NCBI RefSeq assembly: GCF_036884655.1
Contig: NC_088357.1
Coordinates: 48,891,501-48,955,500 of the forward strand
Length of the DNA stretch: 64,000 bases
Direction: 5' to 3'
Origin: Musa acuminata AAA Group
Taxonomy: Eukaryota; Streptophyta; Magnoliopsida; Zingiberales; Musaceae
The notes under the pieces are model-generated. The model saw only the letters and a list, made by a program, of their open reading frames with translations. It searched no databases and was not told the origin of the DNA. The translations under genes were made by a program, and so were the position numbers. Position 1 is the first letter of the stretch, and each line of letters begins with the position of its first letter. Of this stretch, positions 26,301 through 33,400 are shown one piece after another.

Positions 26301-27531
26301 ACCCTAAAAAAACATGCATGTATCTAGTAAATGTAGCATTTTAATGACCCAATGACACATCATTATCAACAAAACTAAACACCCATAGAGTTTTTTTCCT
26401 CCCATATTTTACACCATGATCAGCAAAACTAAAAATAAAAAAATCTGAATTAAACTTTTAAAATATATTCTCAAAGTTAATATTAGATTTTTGTATGTGT
26501 TATTGTTGCAAATATCTCAATATAGAACATGGACAACATTTAATTCAAGTACATTTGACGGTACAAGAATAAAACAATCATGTTGGATCTTACCATCAAA
26601 GGTATTATTTCATTCAGGATTTGGATTGTTTAGCACCATCTAGGTCCATTACAGAATTTGGATTATTGAAGTCTAAAATCCTGACTAAACTGGGGAATCC
26701 CAACTCATATTCTTTTAATATACCTTGACGACAAAACTTGTATTTATGAAGCACAAGGGGTCTTTCTCTGTATCTTATTTTTTGATACTGTGCTGTTGTT
26801 GAATTGTTGATTGTTTCTGACATCTGTTACACTTTTCATATCATTTGATTTTGATCCATAGGAACTGATAATGCATCGTGGCAAAGCAATATGGCATTCT
26901 TTGTGTATTAATCGTCTTTAGAATGTTACTGCTTACTATAGGTTCTTTAAAGATATAATTCATCTATAGTTTTTATGTATGGATCATTGAATGTGCTTCA
27001 TGCATTGTTTTATTTTTTGTTACCATATATTTTTGTAGGTCTGGATCTGTTGGACTGGTTGATTATGAGGACGACGAAGATGATGATGACTATAATCCAC
27101 CTCCTAGGAAATCAGAACCTTCCATGGACAATGATGATGACGATGGTTTTCCCAAGATTAAACGCAAGTCATCAACTACTGTTAGTTTGAAAGATGAGAA
27201 GCTTTTGGTGACAAAGAAACAGAAACTGGAGGTTCGTTTAAATGATGGTGAGGATGCTTCTGTGGCTTCGACCTGTGGCAACCATGACTCACCCTGTAAA
27301 AGTGAGCCCTTGCATGACTCTCCTTCCCAGTTAGATTCAAATGGAAGACCAGATGAAAGTGACATTGAAGGTGAATCTGCAAACCCTCAAATCCATCGTT
27401 TATCTGATGCTTCAGATACTGGGCAGTCAAGTAGAGATGACTGTCCATCGGTGCCCCACAACAATCCATCGCCCAAGAGGGTGGTGAATGACAAAAACAT
27501 ATCTGGTTCGGAGCCATTTTCAGTACGATGA
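3844..27531 (+). CDS. PP4R3: PP4 regulatory subunit 3 (SMEK/PSY2-like), 3' portion of gene, 18 exons
   Basis: Partial gene for the scaffold/targeting subunit of the protein phosphatase 4 complex, which brings substrates to the PP4 catalytic subunit; in Arabidopsis the homologue is linked to HYL1 dephosphorylation and miRNA processing (family knowledge). Joined exons: 3844-3903, 7256-7355, 7451-7528, 13519-13586, 13665-13733, 13806-13883, 13974-14069, 17297-17367, 18660-18737, 18815-18908, 20584-20682, 23022-23239, 23324-23438, 25534-25665, 25743-25850, 25977-26086, 26178-26264, 27039-27531. They total 2154 nt, 717 codons plus TGA, with phases agreeing at every junction and AG/GT at each border. 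Residues about 1-230 are the conserved SMK-1 domain, about 230-520 helical ARM-like repeats, then the family's acidic motif EKEEEDYFNEDSDED, a second acidic stretch (VDYEDDEDDDDYNPPP) and a basic PKIKRK nuclear-signal-like patch. The first seen exon starts in phase 0 at IVVESGITDQLRIAELILQD, so about 150-170 N-terminal residues (EVH1-like domain) are missing; I found no exon for them in 1-3843. Confidence 0.93.
4237..4300. repeat. (CT)n microsatellite and polypyrimidine tract
   Basis: A run of CT dinucleotides from about 4247 to 4268, inside a longer C/T-only stretch within the intron between exons a and b. Confidence 0.9.
5129..5714. mobile_element. Family 2 hAT-like element, 586 bp
   Basis: Starts CAAGGTTTGAAATATCATAC and ends CGAAACTGTATATCTTG. 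Perfect 8-bp direct repeats GTTCTACT flank it at 5121-5128 and 5715-5722. Inside are GGTACGGTATGG-type motifs, repeated GCGACGTCGC palindromes and several TA microsatellites. Confidence 0.85.
5230..5307. repeat. (TA)n microsatellite, about 39 units
   Basis: An uninterrupted TA run inside the family 2 element. Shorter TA runs follow near 5372, 5481 and 5580, and the long Tyr-Ile open frames here are artefacts of it. Confidence 0.97.
5723..7255. other. PP4R3 intron, degenerate low-complexity sequence
   Basis: No gene seen. From about 6080 to 6800 the motifs TTGATGG, ACTGGC and GTTGATAACTG recur irregularly, suggesting an old decayed repeat, but no termini could be set. Confidence 0.4.
7256..7355 (+). 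CDS. PP4R3: PP4R3 exon b
   Basis: Begins after TGCTGCAG with QEFFPKLIDLFRMCEKVKN and continues MDGLYMIFRLVKAI, the SMK-1 domain core. It ends one base into a codon before GTGAGT. Confidence 0.92.
7451..7528 (+). CDS. PP4R3: PP4R3 exon c
   Basis: Completes the split Phe codon and reads CLNSPQVFDRIFGEEYVLDI then IGSLE. It is bordered by CTGCAG and GTAGGT. The following intron is 5990 bp, the largest in the window, and holds three transposon insertions. Confidence 0.92.
8619..8804. mobile_element. Family 2-like short element, about 186 bp
   Basis: Inverted-repeat termini GGTTTGCAATACCGTACC and GGTATTCAGAACCTT enclose GGTAC/GTACC motifs typical of family 2. No target duplication could be recognised, so the ends are approximate. 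Confidence 0.5.
8935..9874 (+). mobile_element. Family 1 hAT-like element, copy A, 940 bp
   Basis: Begins CAGTGATTTCAATAGGCGCT and ends GCGCTTTTTAAATCATTG. Perfect 8-bp direct repeats GTTATGAT occur at 8927-8934 and 9875-9882. The first half is GC-rich with stacked GGCGC/CGAGCGCC motifs and a GGTTCAATCGAACC palindrome. The second half is very AT-rich. No transposase is encoded, so it must depend on an autonomous relative. Confidence 0.88.
9883..11601. other. PP4R3 intron sequence between insertions
   Basis: No gene seen. Around 10138-10290 a segment with ATCTAAGCTAGAC and GAATCCAAGGTTAGATCCA is tandemly duplicated with a period of 92 bp. The stretch 10640-10900 has distinct, less AT-rich composition and may be another decayed insertion. 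Confidence 0.4.
11610..12913. mobile_element. Family 2 hAT-like element split by a nested insertion
   Basis: Starts CAAGGTCTTCAATTTCGAAT and ends GATACGATATTTCAATCCTTG without the G shared by the inverted end. Flanks TTCTAGAC (11602-11609) and CTCTAGAT (12914-12921) agree at six of eight bases, with two transitions. Its own GCGACGTTGCC and TA-rich interior, shared with the 5129-5714 copy, resumes after the nested family 1 copy. Confidence 0.7.
11755..12699 (+). mobile_element. Family 1 hAT-like element, copy B, 945 bp, nested
   Basis: Termini TAGTGATTTCAATAGGCGC and GCGCTTTTTAAATCACTG. Flanks GGTGACGT (11747-11754) and GGTGACAT (12700-12707) are an 8-bp duplication with one mismatch. It is in the same orientation as copy A and collinear along its whole length. 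Confidence 0.88.
13519..13586 (+). CDS. PP4R3: PP4R3 exon d
   Basis: Completes the Tyr codon of the conserved SLEYDPELPQVQ-type motif and ends with RAFLKEHVVFKE before GTCATA, a donor with a C at position +3. Confidence 0.92.
13665..13733 (+). CDS. PP4R3: PP4R3 exon e
   Basis: Twenty-three codons in phase 0, AIPIKDSSVLSKIHQTYRVA then YVK, between CTTTTCCAG and GTCATT. Confidence 0.93.
13806..13883 (+). CDS. PP4R3: PP4R3 exon f
   Basis: Twenty-six codons in phase 0, DVILARVLDEATIASLSSII then HGNNSF, between TTTTAG and GTGAGA. Confidence 0.93.
13974..14069 (+). CDS. PP4R3: PP4R3 exon g
   Basis: Thirty-two codons in phase 0, including VISLLKDDTSFIQELFARMR, between TTTTAG and GTATGA. The next intron (3.2 kb) carries a family 1 transposon. 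Confidence 0.93.
14070..15505. other. PP4R3 intron, possible old repeat
   Basis: AT-rich. Between about 14840 and 14960 there is a GGTAC/GTACC-like segment (ATACCAAACTGTACCAGAC) reminiscent of family 2 but without recognisable ends. Two related segments near 14290-14470 and 14480-14620 (CTTAGCTTATATT, GTATTATATTT, CAACTGCTTATGGA) form a diverged direct duplication of about 190 bp period. Confidence 0.4.
15514..16391 (-). mobile_element. Family 1 hAT-like element, copy C, 878 bp, inverted
   Basis: Starts CAGTGATTTAAAAGCGCTAG and ends GCCTTTTTCAATCACTG, the reverse of copies A and B. Flanks GTACACAT (15506-15513) and GTATGCAT (16392-16399) agree at six of eight bases. The GC-rich part (15770-16110) is expanded into GAGCAGCGGGAG-like tandem repeats, which give spurious Arg/Ala/Ser frames. 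Confidence 0.82.
16400..17296. other. PP4R3 intron, nothing supported
   Basis: AT-rich intron sequence with an AT microsatellite of about 14 units at 16819-16846. The 110-codon frame at 16528-16860 has no recognisable family and ends in the microsatellite. Confidence 0.5.
17297..17367 (+). CDS. PP4R3: PP4R3 exon h
   Basis: Reads VLFLHEFCNLSKSLQPVQQL then RLF plus two bases of an Arg codon, between TTTCTAG and GTAGGT. Confidence 0.93.
17640..18310. other. Intron segment of distinct composition
   Basis: Within the intron between exons h and i, a stretch rich in CT on its left half (CACCACCACCACCTTCTC) and GA on its right half (GAAGAGGAGGAAGATGAAG) contrasts with the AT-rich surroundings. It could be an inserted fragment, but no duplication or family match was found. 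Confidence 0.35.
18660..18737 (+). CDS. PP4R3: PP4R3 exon i
   Basis: The acceptor at CTTATAG (18658-18659) restores the Arg codon and gives DLAAEGIFDIVTDALQSQDR then KLVSA. An alternative AG at 18642-18643 would break the frame. It ends two bases into a Gly codon before GTAAAT. Confidence 0.9.
18815..18908 (+). CDS. PP4R3: PP4R3 exon j
   Basis: Completes the Gly codon and reads TDILILFLNLDPSLLRTYVI then QQEANSLLGLL, between ATGCAG and GTAAGC. Confidence 0.93.
18909..20583. other. PP4R3 intron, nothing seen
   Basis: AT-rich sequence with no supported open frame or repeat. A 14-16 base T run lies near 20352. Confidence 0.5.
20584..20682 (+). CDS. PP4R3: PP4R3 exon k
   Basis: Thirty-three codons in phase 0, VEGMISNFTEDMHCQFLEII then RILVDSHNASGLQ, between CCCTCAG and GTGCTC. 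Confidence 0.93.
20996..21349. mobile_element. Possible solo LTR, 354 bp
   Basis: Starts TGATAGAACCCCAG and ends CTAGGGTCCTATCA, giving TG..CA ends with an inverted terminal repeat. Flanks CCATC (20991-20995) and CCGTC (21350-21354) could be a 5-bp target duplication with one mismatch. A TATA-like GCTTATATAGGACTCC lies at about 21100, as in an LTR promoter. It is less AT-rich than the intron. Confidence 0.5.
21588..22068. mobile_element. Family 2 hAT-like element, 481 bp
   Basis: Starts CAAGGTTTAACTCATCGGTC and ends GGTGGTACAGCAATCCTTG. Perfect 8-bp direct repeats GTCAAGAC lie at 21580-21587 and 22069-22076. A polypurine tract of GAAGAAAG type fills about 21700-21797. Confidence 0.85.
22077..23021. 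other. PP4R3 intron, nothing seen
   Basis: AT-rich sequence leading to the acceptor GTTGCAG of exon l. Confidence 0.5.
23022..23239 (+). CDS. PP4R3: PP4R3 exon l
   Basis: Starts RDAIIDIFYEKHLNRLIDVL and ends near EILSNICDLLCYCVVQHPYK. It contains a less conserved Ser/Thr-rich loop (TRNNSPTIPRSVTS), as expected for this part of the family. It ends two bases into a Lys codon before GTGAGA. Confidence 0.93.
23324..23438 (+). CDS. PP4R3: PP4R3 exon m
   Basis: Reads CNFLMNNAMEKVLFLTNRRE then RFLVVAAVRFIRTVISRN, between TTTCAG and GTGAGT. Confidence 0.93.
23439..24807. other. PP4R3 intron with a 9-bp tandem repeat
   Basis: No gene seen. GTAAAGGGT occurs three times in tandem at 24541-24567. Confidence 0.5.
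24808..24948. mobile_element. Family 2 fragment
   Basis: Dense GGTACACC/GTACCGTACC motifs and an end-like GTATTGCGAACCTTG at 24898-24912, followed by a second end-like GCGAACCATG at 24939-24948. There is no matching left terminus and no target duplication, so it is truncated or rearranged. Confidence 0.5.
24949..25533. other. PP4R3 intron, nothing seen
   Basis: AT-rich sequence leading to the acceptor of exon n. Confidence 0.5.
25534..25665 (+). CDS. PP4R3: PP4R3 exon n
   Basis: Forty-four codons in phase 0, DEHLLRHIVKNNLLKPIIEA then FIKNGDRYNMLHSGVLELLE and YIRK, between TTTTAG and GTACTT. Confidence 0.93.
25743..25850 (+). CDS. PP4R3: PP4R3 exon o
   Basis: Thirty-six codons in phase 0, ENLKILVIYVVECFWEQLLK then FQHLGIIQALKIKYEQ, between ATGTAG and GTATGA. 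Confidence 0.93.
25977..26086 (+). CDS. PP4R3: PP4R3 exon p
   Basis: Begins CLEKSEANN and contains the hallmark RIEERTLEKEEEDYFNED. It ends two bases into a Ser codon before GTGTGA. Confidence 0.93.
26178..26264 (+). CDS. PP4R3: PP4R3 exon q
   Basis: Completes the acidic motif (SDEDSG) and reads on through a His-rich stretch, AQHMHNQHAHATLPNGTK. It ends two bases into a codon before GTACCT. Confidence 0.88.
26265..27038. other. PP4R3 last intron, nothing seen
   Basis: AT-rich, ending TTTTTGTAG before the terminal exon. Confidence 0.6.
27039..27531 (+). CDS. PP4R3: PP4R3 terminal exon
   Basis: Opens with RSGSVGLVDYEDDEDDDDYN, followed by the basic patch PKIKRKSS and KKQK, then a low-complexity Ser/Asp/Pro tail ending SGSEPFSVR and TGA at 27529-27531. 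The tail is predicted disordered and diverges fast in this family. I see no further splice site that clearly reaches another conserved segment. Confidence 0.88.
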
Positions 27532-28300
27532 AGTGACGCTCCTACCGGGGCATAATTTGTCACATTTGATTTGAACCAAGGAACATCCGGATAGAATGTC
27601 TTCCCTCCAAGAAAAAGTGATGAATTAGAAGATCTCAACACCAGTATGGTGACACGTAGGTTCCAAACTTCAGATGAACTTTGGGATTGCATGAGCTGTG
27701 CAACTTGAGCAAGTAAACTGACATGACAAAACCATTCTGCAGCCTGTAATATGCTTGCTCATTTTCATGACATTCACAGATCTAATGCATCTTTACATGA
27801 TCTGGGCAAACCAAAAAAAAGAAGGGAAAGAAGAAGAAGAACAAGAAAGAGAAGAAATTGTGGCCCTTTTTTTCCTCAGAAATTTTGTGGGAATGTTTTT
27901 AGTATCATTATTGTAAAACTGAACAGATTATAATTTTCTCTTGAAATGTCAATAGCAGAGCAGGGATAGCAGAGTTAGATGGCCATTGTAATTCATTTGT
28001 GGCCTGGATATAAAAATTACCCTCTTGGTCCGAGGTATTGATTTTTCTCCTCATCCAAGCCACAAATTGGCTCGCGTATTGCCGTTTAGCAGGTATAAAT
28101 TTGGTGGTGGTAGTAGTAAACATCACCAACAATCTCCTGCAGTGTCAGAGGGTCAAGAAGACAAGCTCTTAATAGTTGTGTGATAAAAGGTCAAAGTCAC
28201 ATTGCGGTACAACTACCTTGGAGTCCTATCCAATCCTGTGTCGCAGTTGGTTGGGGTATTGAGATGATTGATATCTTGCATTGTTGATATCTTTGCTCGT
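27532..28300 (+). other. PP4R3 3' UTR and flank
   Basis: Follows the stop codon and contains a purine-rich tract at about 27814-27858. I see no convincing polyadenylation signal position, so the transcript end is not set. Confidence 0.45.
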
Positions 28301-28740
28301 CCTGAACAAGCATATATTGGTGGAATAGCTTATGACGGCTATGCATGAAAAGATCATAATTTACACTATTTCAAGTAAAATTTAGCTAATTCTCTGCATG
28401 CATGCTACACTTTTTAACTGAACGAGCTTGACATGCTATTATCATTTTAGAATTCTCTGCATGAATGCTAACATATGTGATGACCTATGATCTATTTGCC
28501 CTATTTACTATAGGGAACTCTTTAGAGAAAAGTAATGAGGATAAACAATCTTGTCCTGAACAGGGATATATTGGTGGAATAGCTTAAGACGGCTATGCAC
28601 GAAAGGTCATAATTTACACTAATTCAAACAAAATTTACCTAATTCTCTGTATGCATGCTACACTTTTTAACTGCATGAGCGTGACATGCTATCTTCATTT
28701 TGGAATTCTCTACAAATTTAGCTAATTCTGTGCATGCATA
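28301..28740. repeat. Direct duplication, 254-bp period
   Basis: The segment starting CCTGAACAAGCATATATTGG at 28301 recurs diverged at 28555. Shared blocks include TTGGTGGAATAGCTTA, CATAATTTACACTA and ATGCATGCTACACTTTTTAA. Confidence 0.8.
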
Positions 28741-29194
28741 CTACACCTTGTTGTGAGAAATTGCCCGCCCAATGAATCAAGACTGTGTGTTTCAATTATG
28801 TTCTGTTAAATAAAAGGAGGAAAGCTTTTTGGCCATGGTAATCACTATATATAACTTGTGCATACTATCTTGATTCACGATACTTTGTGCACAATCATCT
28901 GGTGTCGCTAGTGTTGTGTTATCTATGTGCCACTGGTTATATATTTTTCTGGATATTCAATTCTTCATGATCAATCAGTAGCCTTTAGGAAACCAATTTG
29001 CGTGAATCGGGAGATGCATGCACAAACTACCAACTGAAATCTCATAAGATCCAGTATTATATATGAATCTGAGAGTATAATTTACCAAGACTTATTCACT
29101 ACTGATTCATACTTCCTCAGTTTCTCTCGAAGAAATCATAATTTGGAATGTAATTCTCTTTTTTTTATTTTGTTTCTTTTTGCAGTTTATATTT
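28741..29194. other. Intergenic, nothing seen
   Basis: AT-rich sequence up to the first unit of the large tandem array. Confidence 0.5.
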
Positions 29195-30433
29195 CTATCA
29201 TAGTGGTACTTCTTGATGAATGATACCCATGAGATTTCTTTCGCTTGTTACATAATAAGCTCTGAAGTAAATTCACTAAAACCCAGAGAGAAATTGTAAC
29301 AGAGTAAAATCAGACAACCTTTGGTAACCAAGTACAAAGGAGCATACCATCAATGGTCACTGTCCGGAAGAGCCATTGTTTCTTTAAACTCTTGATGGTG
29401 AAAGCATTAGGGCCGCCAGCCTGCTGATAAAACCCTTACGAAGCCAAATTTGGTAGAATTATTGATCCTGTTTCCGAAAGGTTTATGTCGATCACTATTT
29501 ACCTAATCCATATGTGTTATCCTGCATATCTACCATGAGGCTTGTTACTTGCAGCCAAATGAACGGCAAAGTCTACCGCCTCTTTGTTGCACCTCTACCA
29601 ATGTCTCCACTCATAGGCCGGCCATCCAACTATTGTAATGCAAGTATATATTTACAATGTCATTTTGTTGGACATAATAACAGATATGTAAGAAAGGCAT
29701 TATACACATGTACACGAGTACAGAGATAATTTCGAAATAGCAAAACACAAAACAGAACACTTTGGAAGCAAAAGATATATACAAATATGAACCATCATCT
29801 GGTATATCCTAGTACAATTTGATAGGACCATTGTGCCAAGGTGTAAATATAATATATAAACAAGAACAAATGACTCACATGGATATGGAATATGACAAAT
29901 TGTATGACTTGTATGTATACAATCTAGACCTCCATATGACCATTCATAAAAATCTAACAAAGTCTTACTAATGTATAAAAACAATGATATTCATTTTATT
30001 CTGCATTTTTATATGTAGTTCAATATTTTCTCATAACACATTAATGAAATTCATTTCTGTTCCTAGTTAAATTTTTTTGTTGCTAATGATACTTAGTCTT
30101 CTTTCTCTATTTGGCTAATTTCTTGATACTTCACCTTGGTATAATAGGATATAGGTAGGAGCATTTGCTTTATCATATTTAAGCTGTCTAACTAAACCAG
30201 GCTAAGATTTAGAGGTGAAAATATAATGTAACATGGATATCATCAGGTCCATTTCAAAACATGCTCGAAAAACTTTAATCTTGTGATCCAGTAAAACTTG
30301 TGAATGACACCCTGGACAAGGATCCAAAAACAGCAAATACCAAATATTTAATGTTAATTTACAAAATCACCATTGTATACTGACCCGCCATAGATTGTAG
30401 CATTTAATATAAGGCTGCATTATTGCATATATT
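29195..30433. repeat. A block, unit 1
   Basis: From ATCATAGTGGTACTTCTTGA to GCATATATT. Shared with 40248-41448, 50853-52149 and, in part, 58472-58987. The left limit is set by similarity with unit 3. Confidence 0.85.
29517..29629 (-). pseudogene. Candidate terminal exon of unidentified gene, frameshifted copy
   Basis: This is the unit 1 counterpart of the open frame at 51221-51337. It is four bases shorter: one Ala codon is absent, and a run of four A (minus strand) is reduced to three, which breaks the frame after about 15 codons. Confidence 0.4.
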
Positions 30434-33400
30434 ATGTGTGTGTATGTGTGCGTATTGTGTTATGAGTTGTGTGTATAGTGTGTATTGTTTGTGTGTATCG
30501 TTTGTGTGTATGTTATGAGTTATATGTGTATGTGTGTGTGTTGTATATGTTATGTGTGTGTGTAGTGTGTTATTATGAGTTGTGTGTGTTATGTATGTTG
30601 TATGTGTTGTGTGTGTAATGTGTGTAGTTATGAGTTGTGCGTGTAATGTATATATTATGTATTTGTGTTGTGTATGTTATGTGTGTTTGTATAGTGTATA
30701 TTATTTATGTGTGTGTATGTGTGTGTTTTGTGTATGATATGTGTGTGTGCTGTGTATGTTGAGTTGTGTGCGTGTATGTTTGTATTAATGTTATGAGTTG
30801 TGTGTATATGTGTGTGTGTGTGTTGTGTATGTATGTGTGTGTGTGTTTTGAGTTGTGTGTATATGTGTTTGTGCGTTTTGTGTAGTGCGTGTTGTGTATG
30901 TTATGTGTGTGTCTTTGAGTATTCTTTTGTTGTTTGTGTATGTTATGTGTGTTATTTGTATGTTTGTTATGAGTTGTGTGTGTGTGTATGTGTATTGCAT
31001 ATGTTATATATGTATATATTGTTATGAGTTGTGTATATATGTGTGTGTTGTGTATGTTGTGTGTGTGTTGTATGTAGTGTGTATTGTAATGAGTTTCGAG
31101 TGTATGTGTGTGTTATGTATATATTATGTGTGTTTGTGTATTGTGTGTGTATGTTGTGTTTTTTTTGTGTGTGTTGTTTGTGTGTGTGTTATGAGTTATG
31201 TGTATTATGTTATGAGTTGTTTGTGTATAGTGTGTTTTTTTGTGTTGTGTGTGTGTAGTGTGTTATGAGTTGTATATGTATGTATGTGTATATATGTGCA
31301 TGTGTGTTGTGTATGTTATGTGTATGTGTTGCAGATATTATGTGTGTGTAGTATGTGTTGTTTGTGTATGTATTGTATGTGTGTGTTATGCATGTTGTGT
31401 GTGTATAGTGTTTGTTATTATGAGTTATTTGTATATGTGTGTGTTATGAGTAATGTGTATGTGTTGTGTGTGTAGTGTGTTATTTGTTATGAGTTGTTAT
31501 GTATATGTTATGTGTGTGTATTATGAGTTGTGTGTGTATGTGTGTGTGTGTTGTTTATGTTGTGTGTATTTGTGTGTTGTGTGTAATGTGTGTTGTGTTA
31601 TGTATAATGTGTGTTGTTATGAGTAATGTGTATGTGTAGTGTGTGTAGTGTGTTATTTGTTACGAGTTTTTATGTATATGTTATGTGTGTTGTGTGTGTT
31701 ATGATTTGTGTGTTTGTGTTTATATGTAGTGTGTTATGCGTGTATTGTGTGTGTATGTTATGTGTGTGTTATTTGTGTATATGTTGTTTGTGTGTTATGT
31801 AGTGTGTATTGTAATGAGTTTCAAGTGTATGTATGTGTTATGTATATTAGTTGTGTATTGTGTGTATGTTGTGTGTGTATTGTGTTGTATATGTTATGTG
31901 TGTGTGTGTTATTAGTTGTGCGTTTATGTTTGTTTGTAGTGTGTGTTATATGTGTATTGTGTATATTATGTAGTGTGTGTTATTTGTGTGTAGTGTGAGT
32001 TGTGTGTGTTTTGTATGTATGAGTTATGTGTGTATAGTGTGTGTTGTGTTATTATTAATTTTAAGTTGTGTATGTTATGTGTGTGTTTGTTGTTTGTGTA
32101 CAGTGTGTGTTATGTGTGTGTAGTGTGTGTTGTTTGCGTGTAGTGTGTGTTATGTGTGTAGTGTGTAGTTTGTGTGTGAGTGTGAGTTGTGTGTGTTTTG
32201 TATGTTATGAGTTGTGTGTGTATAGTGTGTGTTGTGTTATTATTAATTTTAAGTTGTGTATGTTATGTGTGTGTTTGTTGTTTGTGTGCAGTGTGTGTTA
32301 TGTGTGTGTAGTGTGTGTTGTTTGTGTGTAGTGTGTGTAGTGTGAGTTGTGTGTGTTTTGTATGTTATGAGTTGTATGTGTATAGCATGTGTTATGTATG
32401 AGTTGTGTGTGTTGTTATTAGTTAGTTGTATGTTGTGTGTGTTATGTGTGTTGTTGAGTTTTGTGTGTTGTATATGTGTGTGTATGTGTGTGTATTGTAT
32501 ATGTTTTGTGTATGTGTTGTGTGTGTTATATGTGTATTGTGTATGTTGTGTGTGTTGTGTGTAGTATGTGTTATGAGTTATATGTGTTGTGTATGCTGTG
32601 TGTATGTACTGTGCATTGTGTGTTTTTTTTGTGTTGTGTGTTGTTATGAGTTGTATGTGTCTTATGAGTTGTGTGTGTTGTGTGAGTGTTATATATGTTG
32701 TGTGTGTAGTGTTTGTTGTTATGAGTTGTTTGTGTATGTTGTATGTGTTTTGAGTGTTGTGCGTATTGTGTGTTGTTATGAGTGATGAGTGTAATATGTG
32801 TGTAGTGTTGTTTCGTGTATATTTTGTGTGTGTGTGTTGTGTTATGAGTTGTGTATGTTGTATGTTGTCAAGAGTTGTGTGTGTGTGGGTTATATATGTT
32901 ATGTGTTGTGTATGTTATGAGTTGTGTGTTTGTGTATTATGTGTGTGTTGTGTATGTTATGTGTGTATTGTTGTTTTTGTTTATGTGTAGTGTGTGTTAT
33001 GTGTGTGTAGTGTATGTTGTTTGTGTGTGTAATGTGTTGTATGTGTATTGTGTATATTATACGTATGTATGTGTGTCTTGTGTGTGTTGTGTATGTATAT
33101 TGTGTGTGGAGTTGTGTGTGTAGTGTGTTGTTATGAGTTGTGTGTTATATGTGCATGTGTGTTGTGTGTGTATGTGTATAGTGTGTGTTGTTTATGTTTG
33201 TGTGTTTAGTGTGTGTGTAATGTGTGTTGTGTATGTTGTGTGTGTTTGTGAGTTGTGTATGTGTGTGTTGTTATGAGTTGTGTGTGTAATGTGTGTAGTG
33301 TGTGTTGTTATGAGTTGTGTGTGTATTGTGTATAATGTGTGTTGTTAAGAAGTATTGTGTTGAGCGTGTAGTGTATAATATTATGTGTGTTGTGTGTGTA

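Noticed and set aside
29700..29984. 94-codon - strand frame repeated at 40707-40991 and 51360-51692
   Set aside because: Conserved only as much as the surrounding A block, no splice or start context and no family resemblance.
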